In this document: positions 1-9,473 of the stretch, in pieces
Layout: each line of letters starts with the position of its first letter
Numbering within the stretch: position 1 is the first letter of the stretch
Origin: Botryllus schlosseri
Taxonomy: Eukaryota; Chordata; Ascidiacea; Stolidobranchia; Styelidae
Assembly: GCA_000444245.1 (NCBI GenBank)
Contig: ATSW01013465.1
Span: forward strand, 1 to 27,553
DNA length: 27,553 bases
Reading direction: 5' to 3'
Notes under the pieces: generated by a model
What the model was told of the DNA's origin: nothing
Databases searched by the model: none
Seen by the model: only the letters and a program-made list of their open reading frames with translations
Translations under genes and position numbers: made by a program

Positions 1-19
1 TCGCAATCAGACATGGGGT

Positions 20-170
20 GATTACTTCACGAATGTAATCGATTGCGATTACGATTACTTGTGAATACCGCGATTACGATTACGATTACGATTACAGCCA
101 AATCAGGAAGTAGTCGATTACGATTACGATTACTTTCCAAAAGTAATCACGATTACTCACGATTACATTT
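20..170. repeat. left subterminal (CGATTA)n array
   Basis: Interrupted hexamer runs of CGATTA, including four near-perfect units around 70-95 and three around 114-132. Similar runs occur in inverted arrangement at the other end of the same transposon. They are probably binding sites for the element's transposase rather than a free-standing satellite. Confidence 0.75.
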
Positions 171-1084
171 GTTTTGCTTCTTAGAACTAATTTCAGAAGA
201 GATATTAAAAGACAATATAAATAAGGCTTGCGATGAAAAGGTCTAATGAGATAAAAACTTTCTTTATTAATCATACGTGATTCGCTTATTACGTCATAAT
301 GCACCCATTGCCCACCTTTATGCAGGACTATTCGTCGCACCAAACGATTTGCATTCTTGCCAGGTTCGTAACTGCCACACCCCAAACTCTCCAATAGGAC
401 TGGGAGCGAGCTCTAAGGGGACTCAAAAGCATTTCGTAAATCAACATATTTTCAAGAGAGTTAATTAACTTGAGAATTTTCTTCGAGCTTCGGGATTTAA
501 TGTCTCTTAATAGCTTGATTTTGAAATGCGTACCTCTCCCCCTCAAGAAAAAAAGCATGCATAATTTATAGGAATAGGCATTTCGGTGTCGGTCATTACC
601 CCGCCACGACACCAAAAGACGCATGCAATTTCGGCCAACATGCAACTCCACAAAGTGTGCTACCAAATAATGACCTTGGCCAAAACGTTGGGTATGTGTC
701 CATTGTCAGTAGCCGCGCTCTGTGGACGTGGCAAATAGTCCGGTCCTTCCAATCTGAGCCCTAACAATGCAAATGCCACCCGGGGCACTCACAGAGGAAT
801 GAAGACATCACAATTTGTGTGTGCGTCTCACGAAAGTTTTTATTTTAGTCTGCTACGTTAGGGCGACTACAGAATCTTTTGAATATATAAAAGACGGGAG
901 TTCACGAATTAACAACATACAATAATGAAAATATAACAACATACCAGATGCTATAATTATGAATTACTTGCCCCCAGCTCTACCGGTAAATCTGAATGAA
1001 TAGCAATATAATGCAATTACCAATATTATTGACGAAATTCAGTCATCAACTTGAAAACTGACCCCCCTATGGGGCCCCAATACC
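171..1084. other. transposon interior, no recognised gene
   Basis: This part of the 8-3146 element has two overlapping minus-strand frames (92-394 and 328-666) with no domain I recognise. No zinc finger, DDE-like motif or hAT dimerisation segment could be seen. It could be decayed transposase or filler. Confidence 0.4.
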
Positions 1085-1632
1085 CAGGGTTGTAATACTC
1101 GAGTCATGACTCAACTCGAGTCGCGATTTTTTGGTGACTAGACTTGACTCGAGTCATTTTTTGTATTGACTCGATTTGTACTCGAGAGTCATTTTGCATG
1201 ACTCGAACCAAGTCATATGACTCGAGACTAGAACGGCCAAGACAGACATTCCATGTAACTTCGAAGAATAGCAAAGTTACCACATTAATTGTATTTCGTC
1301 TATCAGTCCCGATACTTGGAAATAGGGCCGTAAAGTATGAAAACTGATGAAAATTACCATATTATGAATACGAGCCATTCTATATCACTCGAGCAGAGTT
1401 TAAAAAAGTGGGTTGAATCGGATTGATCAGAAAACTGATCTGTGAACATAACGACTTGGACTCGTAGCCTACTCGAGTAAAAAATATGACTCGGACTCGA
1501 CCCTATACAAGCTGACTTGGACTCGGACTTGACTCGGGGGTGAATTGAAAATGACTCGACTTGACTCGAGTCAAAACTATAAAAGTGAGATTGACTTGTG
1601 ACTCGGAACATTGTAACTTGGTTACAACCTTA
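1085..1632. mobile_element. hAT-type MITE with GACTCGAGTC-rich ends
   Basis: The left terminus CAGGGTTGTAA (1085) pairs with the right terminus TTACAACCTTA (ending 1632). An exact 8-bp target duplication, CCAATACC, flanks it at 1077-1084 and 1633-1640. Both ends are dense in the palindromic motif GACTCGAGTC and variants such as GACTTGACTC, the likely subterminal repeats. At 548 bp with no convincing frame it is non-autonomous. It lies inside the larger 8-3146 transposon, so it arrived later. Right-end-only relatives occur at about 3157-3364 and 26150-26345. Confidence 0.88.
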
Positions 1633-1640
1633 CCAATACC

Positions 1641-2052
1641 AACGTTTGAAGTGGGGACGAATTGCTGTTTTGGTCCTGATTGTACCTACAACCCACGCTA
1701 ACATGGTGTATAAGCGGATGGCTATGGCGACAGGTATAAATGTCGAGTGAAGAATTGTGAAATAACGATTGGCGCCCGTTTCAAGTAGTCAGCATATGAG
1801 AATAAGATAAAGTGAACTTAAAATTCTACCTTCAACTTAATACAGATACTGCAAACTGCCGTTATGCCGTTACGAGAAACGGCAAAGAACGGCTCGGTAA
1901 TGATATATAAACGCAGCTGTTGATTTTAACCATCGTAATGTTATATTTGACGAGTACAAAACCTAAAATCTTTGTCCAGTGTATGTACAATATATAGCCT
2001 ACGTATACTACATAGATAGGCCTACTGCTCGCCAAGCAGCAACGGTCAAACT
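1641..2052. other. transposon interior, no recognised gene
   Basis: Unannotated interior of the 8-3146 element between the nested hAT copy and the LINE fragment. No coding sequence or repeat could be supported. Confidence 0.4.
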
Positions 2053-2064
2053 GCGTTCAACTAT

Positions 2065-2631
2065 TATTATTATTATTTATTGGAAGAAGAAAAAGAATGG
2101 CGCCTATCACCGTCAGGTCTTGTGCGCCACGACATTACTCAATTTTAATTTAGCAGCAATTCAAATAAATCGATCACAACTCAGCAAATATTCTACCACG
2201 TATTTCAAAATGCTTGGATCCGTTAGTAAGTTCACGAGGCGAAATGGAACATTCATACAAACACAAGCACGGCGCAGGAACGTTCTATGAAATTCATGAA
2301 AGCGGCAGTCTATTATAAAGTGCTCAACCGTCTCAGGTTCATTGCAGGAGCTACAATGTGGTGATGGTGCGATTCCAATCATAAACAAGTGTGCGTTCAG
2401 TCCGCAATGACCTGAGCGCAATCGAAATAATATTCGGTCGCTAATGCAATTTTCAAGAGGTGGTGTACTAAGATGAAGGGATTCACGAAAAAGTTTGAAA
2501 TGAGAGCCTTTATCTTCTTCGAGGTAATGTTGGTTCCAAATTTGCTTGCAATATTTCAGTATGACTTGCTTCGCTTCATGCCTTGTCAAAACTGTATGTG
2601 TAGGATTCCGCCCTTCAGATGACGTTGCTGA
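2065..2631 (-). mobile_element. 5'-truncated LINE, end of ORF2 (I/Jockey-like)
   Basis: Read on the minus strand, this is the last part of a LINE ORF2. The frame runs from about 2631 to its stop near 2161 and contains FRLRSGHCGLNAHL and the cysteine/histidine cluster CSSCNEPETVEHFIIDC. These are typical of the C-terminal end of non-LTR ORF2 proteins that carry an RNase H domain. It finishes with ILKYVVEYLLSCDRF, close to the usual I-clade ending. A short 3' UTR follows and ends in an (AAT)n tail near 2065-2085. The repeat GCGTTCAACTAT flanks the insertion at 2053-2064 and 2632-2643 (12 bp, exact). The intact short frame and exact duplication suggest a fairly recent, 5'-truncated insertion. 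I-clade assignment is an inference from the RNase H-type tail and (TAA)n end. Confidence 0.85.
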
Positions 2632-2643
2632 GCGTTCAACTAT

Positions 2644-2977
2644 AAGCATAACCAAACATCAATGCATAAGTTACTATTTGAAACTAGGCAGAGTGGTGAT
2701 TATTATATTGCTGCGAGGTAGTGGCGTCTGAAGTGTATTGATAACCTGGCTGATATACAGCATGGCATACACCGTTTTAACAATCACACAAAAATGTACA
2801 TCGAATATATATTTACCATGGATACTTCTTACGCAAGGACGAGCAAAGCTGTTACTTCTGACGTAATAATGAGCAGTGGCGTTTGAAAATCAACCGCTTG
2901 CGCTATCAATAACCTGGTATAATATCTCTTCCTTGTTCACGAATGTTCGGTTATGTCATATTCATTGTACTAATAAA
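2644..2977. other. transposon interior, no recognised gene
   Basis: Remaining interior of the 8-3146 element. The phrase ATAACCTGG occurs at about 2740 and 2910 in related surroundings, hinting at a small diverged duplication. Nothing else is supported. Confidence 0.3.
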
Positions 2978-2984
2978 AAGTAAT

Positions 2985-3136
2985 CGTTCTTTCACAAAAA
3001 AATCGATTAGATATGTGAAGTAGTCGATTACGATTACGATTACTTTGAATTTTTTTCGAATGTAATCGATTGCGATTACGATTACTTGAAAATGCTGTAA
3101 TCGTCGTAATCGATTACGATTACTAATCGCGATTAC
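2985..3136. repeat. right subterminal (CGATTA)n array
   Basis: Runs of CGATTACGATTAC and ATCGATTGCGATTAC mirror the left array and lead into the terminal inverted repeat. The shared phrase AATGTAATCGATTGCGATTACGATTACTTG appears in both arrays (about 33-62 and 3057-3087), in the same orientation. Confidence 0.75.
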
Positions 3137-3156
3137 CCCATGTCTGTTCGCAATAT

Positions 3157-3364
3157 TTCAACTTGAAACTGAGCTGTCAGCGCAATGACTTGTGACTCGG
3201 ACTCGAGTCATAATACCATGACTCGGACTTCACCCTATGCTCACTGACTTCAACTCAGACTTGACTCGGTGGAGAATCAAAAATGACTCGACTTGATCCG
3301 AGTTAAAACTATAGAAGTGAGATTTACTTGTGACTCGGAGCCTTGCGACTTGGTTACAGCCATG
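3157..3364. mobile_element. right-end fragment of the GACTCGAGTC hAT family
   Basis: About 205 bp matching the last 200 bp of the 1085-1632 element and of the 26150-26345 fragment, including the phrase TGTGACTCGGA and a degenerate terminus TTACAGCCATG. It starts just outside the target duplication of the 8-3146 element. No left end is present, so it is a truncated copy. Confidence 0.7.
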
Positions 3365-4050
3365 ATGGACGATGAAATTAAATGATAAGAAACGACACCA
3401 CGTTCTTATGACGACTACACCGATAAAAGGGATTTAGACTTATCAAGCACTACTTTCTACGATGCGTACGTTTTTGTGCATAACACTGTTCCAGTAGAGG
3501 TTAAAGTACTCCGTGAACATCAGCACTTGAGTGCGTATAATGCACATAAGGATGACCTTCTTGAGTGTATGCTACAATAAAGAATCAATACTTCTTAACT
3601 GATCACCTCGACCATTTTAATGTTAGCAATTGTGATGACTTCATTTCGTGACTGTTGCATTTTAGTTATAACGTCACTTGGAGGTTCTTTACTATACAGA
3701 GATTCTCCCGCGACGAATTAGTGTGGCTATAAGCAACATATATGCAGATCGGTAAAAGTTGAAGAGATTAAAAAAAACTATGCCTATGGAGTTCTTTTTA
3801 CGTGTAGGCTACAATCCTTTTTCGTGTTCTTGAGGTTGTACTGAAGGACGGAGCAATATGAATTGATGTATTTTAATTGTTTGCAGCCATTAGAGTGGGT
3901 TTGAGGGAGACATTTTACACCTGATATTAATACCTTGCGATATCATTGAAAACGGTCCACTTCATGATTTTCATTCAGAGCGTACGTTTTCATAATATGA
4001 TTACACTATAGCCTACTAACGAACATATGTATTCGTCCGTGTTCCAAACA
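3365..4050. other. upstream flank of gene A
   Basis: No repeat or gene recognised. As the 5' flank of gene A it presumably holds the promoter and first non-coding exon, but no core promoter element stands out. Confidence 0.3.
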
Positions 4051-4052
4051 GG
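4034..4052 (+). other. possible 3' splice site in 5' UTR of gene A
   Basis: The sequence CGTCCGTGTTCCAAACAG precedes the gene A start codon by about 60 bases and could be an intron acceptor. Genes C and E have a similar, better acceptor immediately upstream of their starts, which suggests a 5' UTR intron as a family feature. Confidence 0.3.
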
Positions 4053-4112
4053 TCAAATCGAATTATCACGCTGCTGCTAGAGTTGTAAGCTGTTACTGCT
4101 CCGTGCTCAAGA

Positions 4113-4730
4113 ATGTCTGTTCAACCACAAGTTTTGGTGCAACACCAAGGACAAGCTCGAAGTGGAAGAATCCATGTCGGATACATCAGCAACATTCGTA
4201 AATTTGGAATAGCCGAACTAACTCTGGGGTCGTTTATATTTGTTGTCGGGATCGGCACGGTCTTGCTCACGAAAGCTGAGATCATAAAGTACTTCGAGAG
4301 TCTCGGTTACCCGTCTGTCTCGGTTACTGTCAATTTGTTCGCCACGACACCCTTTATTTGGTGCGGGCCCGTTGCTATTAAAACTGGCATTTGGGGTGTC
4401 GTTATAAAATCACGGCCAACCAAATCCGTTCACACATGGAATACGGTAATGGCCATAATTTGTGCGCTCACAGCGTTTTCTGCACTAGTGTTCTCTGGTG
4501 TCAGAGCGTACCAATCTTCAGCTATTTCTGCTGGTTTGGTAGCTATCCAAGCCGTCATGGCACTGTTAAATGTGGGTTTGCTGATGGTGAGCATAAATCA
4601 CGTAAAACTTAGCACGCGTGGCGGAGAGCAAGGTATCGATAGCGGCCCTTATCACATCGCCTTCTCCCAACAGCAAAACAGGATGGGTGCGCCGCCTCCG
4701 CACGGCCAAGGTGAAAACTTGCAACAATAG
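4113..4730 (+). CDS. gene A: MS4A/CD20-like four-transmembrane protein
   Basis: A single-exon 205-residue protein with four hydrophobic spans at about residues 31-53, 77-98, 109-130 and 143-165 and short cytoplasm-type ends. The arrangement, the TM2 motif TTPFIWCG and the TM3 start followed by FSGVRA match genes C and E. TM1 (RKFGIAELTLGSF) and TM2 resemble the membrane-spanning 4-domain (MS4A/CD20-like) family, whose members are plasma- or endomembrane proteins often working as receptor adaptors or in trafficking. The substrate or partner is unknown. The start is supported by alignment with the MSV start of C and E. The C terminus is odd: the frame stops at 4730, while the family tail QIPVASLYPYK continues in another frame to a stop at 4800, implying one indel near 4725. 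Unlike C and E it lacks the CYGG motif after TM4. It is probably functional or recently damaged. Confidence 0.72.
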   Translation: MSVQPQVLVQHQGQARSGRIHVGYISNIRKFGIAELTLGSFIFVVGIGTVLLTKAEIIKYFESLGYPSVSVTVNLFATTPFIWCGPVAIKTGIWGVVIKSRPTKSVHTWNTVMAIICALTAFSALVFSGVRAYQSSAISAGLVAIQAVMALLNVGLLMVSINHVKLSTRGGEQGIDSGPYHIAFSQQQNRMGAPPPHGQGENLQQ

Positions 4731-4800
4731 GAACCAGCGCACTGCACAGATTCCAGTGGCTTCACTGTATCCATACAAAGCGGATGGGACAAGGTCATAG
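4725..4800 (+). pseudogene. out-of-frame conserved tail of gene A
   Basis: The bases after the gene A stop encode, in a shifted frame, TAQIPVASLYPYK followed by a stop at 4800. This matches the end of gene E (AKIPIASPYPYK) and of gene C (GQIPIASPYP). The tail is therefore ancestral, and the present gene A frame leaves it through a frameshift, or the sequence has an indel error here. Confidence 0.7.
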
Positions 4801-5524
4801 CTGTTACCAAAAGACAATCGTAGTAACGAAGCAATGACACCCCGAACTGCACATCATCCTTTTCCTATATGTTAATCATGCTTATACTCGATTTAATTCA
4901 ACATATTAACGTATAGCCAATGGAGTAGCCTAGAGTGTATCTTAACCATTTTGCTAAAGTACCGGTCAAAAGTGTACGACCTCCCTCGCACAAATATTGA
5001 GGTATTTATCGTAGGTATACTCTTCAATATTTCTCGAATCATATATCATTGCGTATTCGATAATAATAATATCGCATATATAAGCCCAATATTGTAAGTA
5101 AACAGGAAGTGATTTCCCACTGTGGTGGTAAGACCAAAACTTGCCCGTGAAACACATTCGCAGCTTCCCGGCTATAGGCACTCGGTATCACAGGATGACT
5201 TGAAGCAACAAACGTTACGAATGCTTGACATCCCCATCACAATCAGCGTGATTGTGCTGACGAATAAAATAAACTGCAATTCTATACTTTCTTTAACAGC
5301 CTAGTTGTCGTTGGTCCTACTTCCATCGTTTTACTCTGCGTGTGATATACATCGCTATTTCAGAATAACTTCAAGATGAGCTGCTAGGATGAAATGACTT
5401 GACTATGACTATGACTAGAACCACTGCTATATGCGATAAGGGTTGGGGAAATTGACAAATTGAATCGGTATTCTTATTTCAGTGTCCTAACACAGTAGTT
5501 TTGAAATTTGTGAATTCGTGTTAT
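4801..5524. other. gap between gene A and pseudogene B
   Basis: No gene recognised. An AATAAA at 5263-5268, about 460 bases after the gene A tail, is a possible polyadenylation signal. This spacing is close to that of the conserved AATAAA downstream of C and E. Confidence 0.35.
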
Positions 5525-6044
5525 TCACCTGGTGCCGGAATTCAACACTTGAACAGGGCTGACACTGCAAATGTCCTTGTGCTGGAGCTTGTTGCATACG
5601 TATGGCAGCATAAATTGTCCATTCGGGCTCTGAACATACTGCGGTTGCGGTTGGTACACCACATTCGACTGCGGAAGTAGACTATATACAAAACCGATTG
5701 GTTTACTCTGGAGGTTATCCCGTAGCATACCCCGCCGCAGCAAAATGAGGCATGAAATATCGTTACAACCATCGATGCAAGATTAAGCAATGTTACAATG
5801 ACGTGTATTGCGAGCAATGCTGATGAGTAACTGGAGAAAGCGGCTGCAATGCCCGATATAAAAGTCGATGCGAATGTAACGCAACCAGCAATTATCTCCG
5901 ATGTCATATTCGCGATGCGCATACATCTTGAGCGATCGAACCTAATACGTATTCTCAATATCCCTGTGTCAATAACCCATAATCCTTCCCATATTCCCGG
6001 CGATGAATTCGTGAACCTTTCCGGGATGCGATAAGTAGTGAGGG
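5525..6044 (-). pseudogene. pseudogene B: MS4A-like four-TM relative
   Basis: Read on the minus strand from about 6044, a decayed family member. It shows a TM2-like stretch (SSPGIWEGLWVIDTG, aligning with YTPFIWCGAVAIVTG of gene C), TM3 (ANMTSEIIAGCVTFA), TM4 (IVTLLNLASMVVTIFHASF), the post-TM4 CCGGVCYG motif and a Gln/Pro-rich tail (VVYQPQPQYVQSPNGQF). The tail lies in a different frame from TM2-TM4, so there is a frameshift after the CYG motif. The TM1 region cannot be found in frame. A SINE (6045-6326) is inserted on the 5' side and a LINE remnant follows. Its closest relative in the window is pseudogene D, which shares the CYG-to-KPIG section almost base for base. An intron-containing gene missing its first exon is possible, but the frameshift favours a pseudogene. 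Confidence 0.65.
6033..6044. repeat. SINE target duplication, left copy
   Basis: AAGTAGTGAGGG, repeated exactly at 6327-6338. Confidence 0.85.
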
Positions 6045-6326
6045 ATTGTTTGTTTGTTATTTATGATATTTGCCGACTACCATGGTCAATTGGTCATTTA
6101 CACCAGGTCTATTTGCTTCAATTCAATCCTGTATCTGCCGACTCGTACCACGGCTCACTTCTTTTTTTTTATGAGACATTGCTTGCAGGGACGAGTAGGC
6201 GAGGAAGAGCCTGGATAAGCCTCCAACACTTAGGTTGGAATTATGGAGTCGACCTCGGTAGGACTCAAACGCGCAGCATACAGGTGTTGCAGCAGTGTAT
6301 TAAGCCACTACGCTATCTCGCCACAC
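6045..6326 (-). mobile_element. complete tRNA-derived SINE
   Basis: On the minus strand the element opens with GTGTGGCGAGATAGCG. It contains an A-box-like TAGCGTAGTGG (6305-6315) and a B-box-like GTTTGAGTCC (6261-6270) at the spacing of an internal RNA polymerase III promoter. A body with GTGTTGGAGGCTTATCC, an internal A-run (6162-6170) and a tail of AACAAACAAAC type follow. Exact 12-bp duplications AAGTAGTGAGGG flank it. Related copies lie at about 14415-14637 and 19492-19705. It would be moved by a LINE in trans; which one is unknown. Confidence 0.88.
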
Positions 6327-6338
6327 AAGTAGTGAGGG
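6327..6338. repeat. SINE target duplication, right copy
   Basis: AAGTAGTGAGGG, exact partner of 6033-6044. Confidence 0.85.
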
Positions 6339-6424
6339 TATGTATATATAGAGGGTTTTATGGTGCTCGACTACTATGGTGTTGTGCACCAGGCCTGAGG
6401 GAACTATAGTTGAATCAGATACGC

Positions 6425-6785
6425 CTACGCAAGACAAAAATGTATTGCCGGATTAACCATGAGCGGGTCAGTTAACAGACATTCCAAGTTAAAGCCCACA
6501 CTTTTTCGTCCAGATACATTTTTAAATATTGTCTCCGGTGCTCGTATCGAGGACATGTCAATAGAAATGTTCGACAGTTTCTGGTACGCTGCACGTTTCG
6601 CAGAGACCACTGTCATTACAACTCAAACGATGGAGGTGCGGGTTCAATTTACAGTGTCCAGTTTGTGGTCGCAATATAATCGATGATTCCCTCAGCGACA
6701 AATTTCGTGGACGGAAAATGCATGAGAACGGTGCGTGCGTACGAAGATACGTATAGTCTCGCTCGATGCCGTTCAATTGCGACAC
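6425..6785 (-). mobile_element. degraded LINE ORF2 end, second copy
   Basis: Minus-strand frames give LRPQTGHCKLNPHLHRL and CETCSVPETVEHFY, then in a second frame SSIRAPETIFKNVSG and LECLLTDPLMVNPAIHF. These align with the FRLRSGHCGLNAHL, NEPETVEHF and LLTDPSILKYV segments of the LINE at 2065-2631. At least one frameshift separates the two parts. It is more diverged and so older or from another subfamily. No tail or target duplication found. Confidence 0.7.
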
Positions 6786-7424
6786 GCACTTCTCAATACA
6801 TATTCCCTTGAGTGAGGGTAGTTGGACGCTAATACCACACGCTTTCGCGTTCCGTGATACATAGAGTCACCATCGCTACAATTGATACAGCATCCATCAC
6901 TATTTCCGCAATGCCAAGTCTAAATATTATGGTCTTATTTTTCGAGCGTGGATCTTTATTCGACACCGCAATCGGCACTGCAGTCACGGTCGTATTGCTT
7001 GATTACTTCCGGGAGCTTGAAAACGGCTAACGTCGTCGTTTTCGAAACTGATCAATCCTTTCGTAACAGCGAAACGATTACCAAAATCACCTGATATATT
7101 TATAAAGAATATAGGTCGAGGATGTCGAACCTGCGAAGGTGAATAATAAGTAATGCAACCGTTAACACGTAATTTTATAGGCATTCGTGGGCAACCGTCA
7201 ATATACAATTCCAATTTAAAAATTGTCTCGAAAGCCGACCTATATAATACACGGAATCGCACCCACCTAATTGACAGATGTGAATCACGAGCTCAGTGTA
7301 GATCGCAGATAGGTAGATTTACAACTTCAAATTTGAGTCCTGCCCCGATTCGAACTTCGAAGTCACATTTCCTGGCTACCATAATCCAGGTCTAATACGC
7401 GATTCTGTGGCGCTTACTTGCGTG
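6786..7424. other. no confident feature
   Basis: A minus-strand frame at 6984-7262 contains MPIKLRVNGCITYY, faintly like the segment before the zinc knuckles of LINE ORF1 proteins, but no CCHC knuckle follows. Nothing else is supported. Confidence 0.25.
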
Positions 7425-7600
7425 TGGTTGGTTGGTTGGTATTTATTTAGTTACAAAAGTCATGCTTTACAATAAAGATTCAAGCAGGATCAAAAAGCAC
7501 TGATCCGGCTCAGGCAGAAATTATAAAAATCCATCCGAATATCGAACCCGGCTCCGGTCGATGGTCCACACTACTACTAGTCTACTTCTACTTACGAAAA
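7425..7600 (-). mobile_element. possible SINE-like remnant with (CCAA)n tail
   Basis: On the minus strand a B-box-like GGGTTCGATATTCGG (7535-7549) is followed by about 100 bp and then ATAAATACCAACCAACCAACC. That layout resembles a tRNA-SINE 3' part, and its tail structure recalls the SINE at 6045-6326. No clear A box or target duplication. Confidence 0.35.
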
Positions 7601-8260
7601 GATTACCCCGATAGACTTACGTCCGTGAATAAATATCGAGTATATAGCTTCATAATTTGAACTGGAACCTCATCGATAACTTTCAAGCATTCTCAATCGT
7701 TAAATATACATTCATGTCGTAGCGGATCAGGCTGGGTATAATGGTTCGAGACTGAAAGGTAAAGTACTAACGAAAATTATAGTTTTGATACTATTTCCTA
7801 CTGAGGAAGCCTTGAAACCTTGATAGGCTGTGTCGCAGCATACGAGATATAGTAGAGAGCTACGAACGGTACTGGAAATAACACATTTCCGAAGTCACGA
7901 TCATCCCACAACATTGCCCAGAAGCGTAATGAAATCGATATGGCCGAAAGAATACTGAAGTATCTTTAATGTGACTGATAACAGGCATCATGTTCTTTGT
8001 GGAGGAATATAAGGTACATATATGAACTTGGACATCGTACATTCTGTTGTGACGTCATCATGTTTGATACTCGAATACTCGAAACTCGACTCGAAGCTTA
8101 ACTCGGAAATTGTGAGCCTGTGCGCAGTATTGTAGTTGATATGCATGAATACAAATTATCGTGCGAATGAATTATAAAAGCCATAGCCCCGATTTATAAA
8201 TAACATATACAATAGCAACGTTACTAAATGTGACTGCCGAATTATTTTTCGGTGTATATA
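7601..8260. other. no recognised gene
   Basis: No coding region found. A TGACGTCA octamer (8050-8057) and a short run of ACTCGA motifs (8070-8105) are visible but not interpretable on their own. Confidence 0.3.
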
Positions 8261-8277
8261 ATTACATAATTTTAATC

Positions 8278-8293
8278 AGTCTCTCTCTCTCTC
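8278..8293. repeat. (CT)n microsatellite
   Basis: Short run of CT repeats. The duplicate block has a shorter TCTCTCTC run at about 21975. Confidence 0.6.
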
Positions 8294-8991
8294 GCTTGCA
8301 TTCAAACGGTGTATAGCTGATCAACGTTGAATTCATGGGGATATAATGCAATCAGCGTGGGTCGGTTATAGAGAGCCCCAATAATACATTGACACGCAGA
8401 TTCAGTCAGAAACGTGACTGAATCTACTCTATTGGATATGGTAACGGTGATATGGATGCAAAGTGCGCCTTCTACTTACCCCGGAGCGTCGTTAATGTAT
8501 TTGCGGAACTGTTCTTCAATTTCAACAGTTTGCTTCAAAGGCTATGGCTATAGTCTATGCGTTAATTTCTACTTCATCGACTCCCACCGACTTTGAATTG
8601 GTATTTCATTATAGTTTTTGCTATTGCCTCATTTTTCACAAAAAGGAATTCTAGCTCCAAGTAGCTTTACCGTTTCTCGCACTGTCGCCGACATCCTTTA
8701 AATTGAATACGCCACACAATTAACGGAACAGAATCGAACAAAACGAATAACCACTAGGGATTGAAAGTAAAGTTGGTGAACTAATGTTTTCTTCTCAATA
8801 TCACGGTGATCCTAAGGTTCTGACGCTGCTGTTCCGTCGGCATCATTGATCATTCAACGAATATTATTGACGAATAATAAATTTGACTCTGGAGTATCAT
8901 TGCCAGGAAGCAATTTGATAATTCATTTCAGGAATACAATAAATATCGTTTACCGAACAAACACCCACAACCTTCATGATCGCGCTATTGA

Positions 8992-8997
8992 TTTATT
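8992..8997 (-). promoter_or_regulatory. possible polyadenylation signal of gene C
   Basis: AATAAA on the minus strand about 480 bases after the gene C stop. The same signal in the same context occurs after gene E (22663-22668). Confidence 0.45.
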
Positions 8998-9473
8998 ACA
9001 TTTGTCAAATGTTCTGTTCAGACATAAGGCGAAGGATTTGCGGGACGAAATGTCGTGGAAATGCATTGGTTACTATGAGTAGCATCCTAATGAACGTAAT
9101 ATATTCCCAAATATAAACGAGTTCATGCAATTAAAGTTACGTTTCAACATTGAGAAGATAATACTTATATTAATTTGTAATATGGCCAATACAATTGTGT
9201 GCTTGTGCATGGAAAAAACACCCAAAACTGGAAATAAAATTACAAATTCTTAACATATTACCTCACACAAGCGATAGATTCAATTCGTTCGTTTTTACAT
9301 GGATATTCTGAAGCCCCACGACTAAAGCATAAACATAATGACACAAAATCGTAATAAATGATCATAAATGGATTACACAGACATCCCTAACATTCATATG
9401 CATATACGTCTACGGAGTCCATTACTTTGTTTCCACTAATGTGACCGGTTATGGCATGGTTCCCTGCATTTTT

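Larger units (their letters stand above)
8..3146. mobile_element. hAT-type DNA transposon with GATTAC-rich ends
   Basis: The left end reads CAGACATGGGGTGATTAC and the right end is its inverse, GATTACCCCATGTCTG, ending at 3146. The right flank is TTCGCAAT (3147-3154); the window opens with TCGCAAT (1-7), so seven of the eight bases of a hAT-sized target duplication are visible. Both ends carry arrays of the hexamer CGATTA in the first and last 170 bases or so, typical of subterminal transposase-binding repeats. The interior holds no transposase I can recognise. It is bulked out by a nested hAT element (1085-1632) and a LINE fragment (2065-2631), so the original was about 2 kb and probably non-autonomous. 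Superfamily assignment rests on the 8-bp duplication and CAG-type termini. Confidence 0.8.

Noticed and set aside
20-170. Telomeric or CRISPR-like array suggested by the GATTAC hexamers
   Set aside because: The units are interrupted, lack spacers of uniform length and occur in mirrored form at both ends of one transposon with a target duplication.
2161-2655. A 164-residue host gene on the minus strand
   Set aside because: The residues are a LINE ORF2 end, and the first eight codons come from the insertion's target sequence and flank, not from a gene.
6984-7262. LINE ORF1 segment before a zinc knuckle
   Set aside because: The similarity is limited to about 14 residues and no CCHC motif follows.
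7330-7395. tRNA gene suggested by a B-box-like GTTCGAATCGGGG on the minus strand
   Set aside because: No A box, acceptor stem or cloverleaf could be assembled around it.
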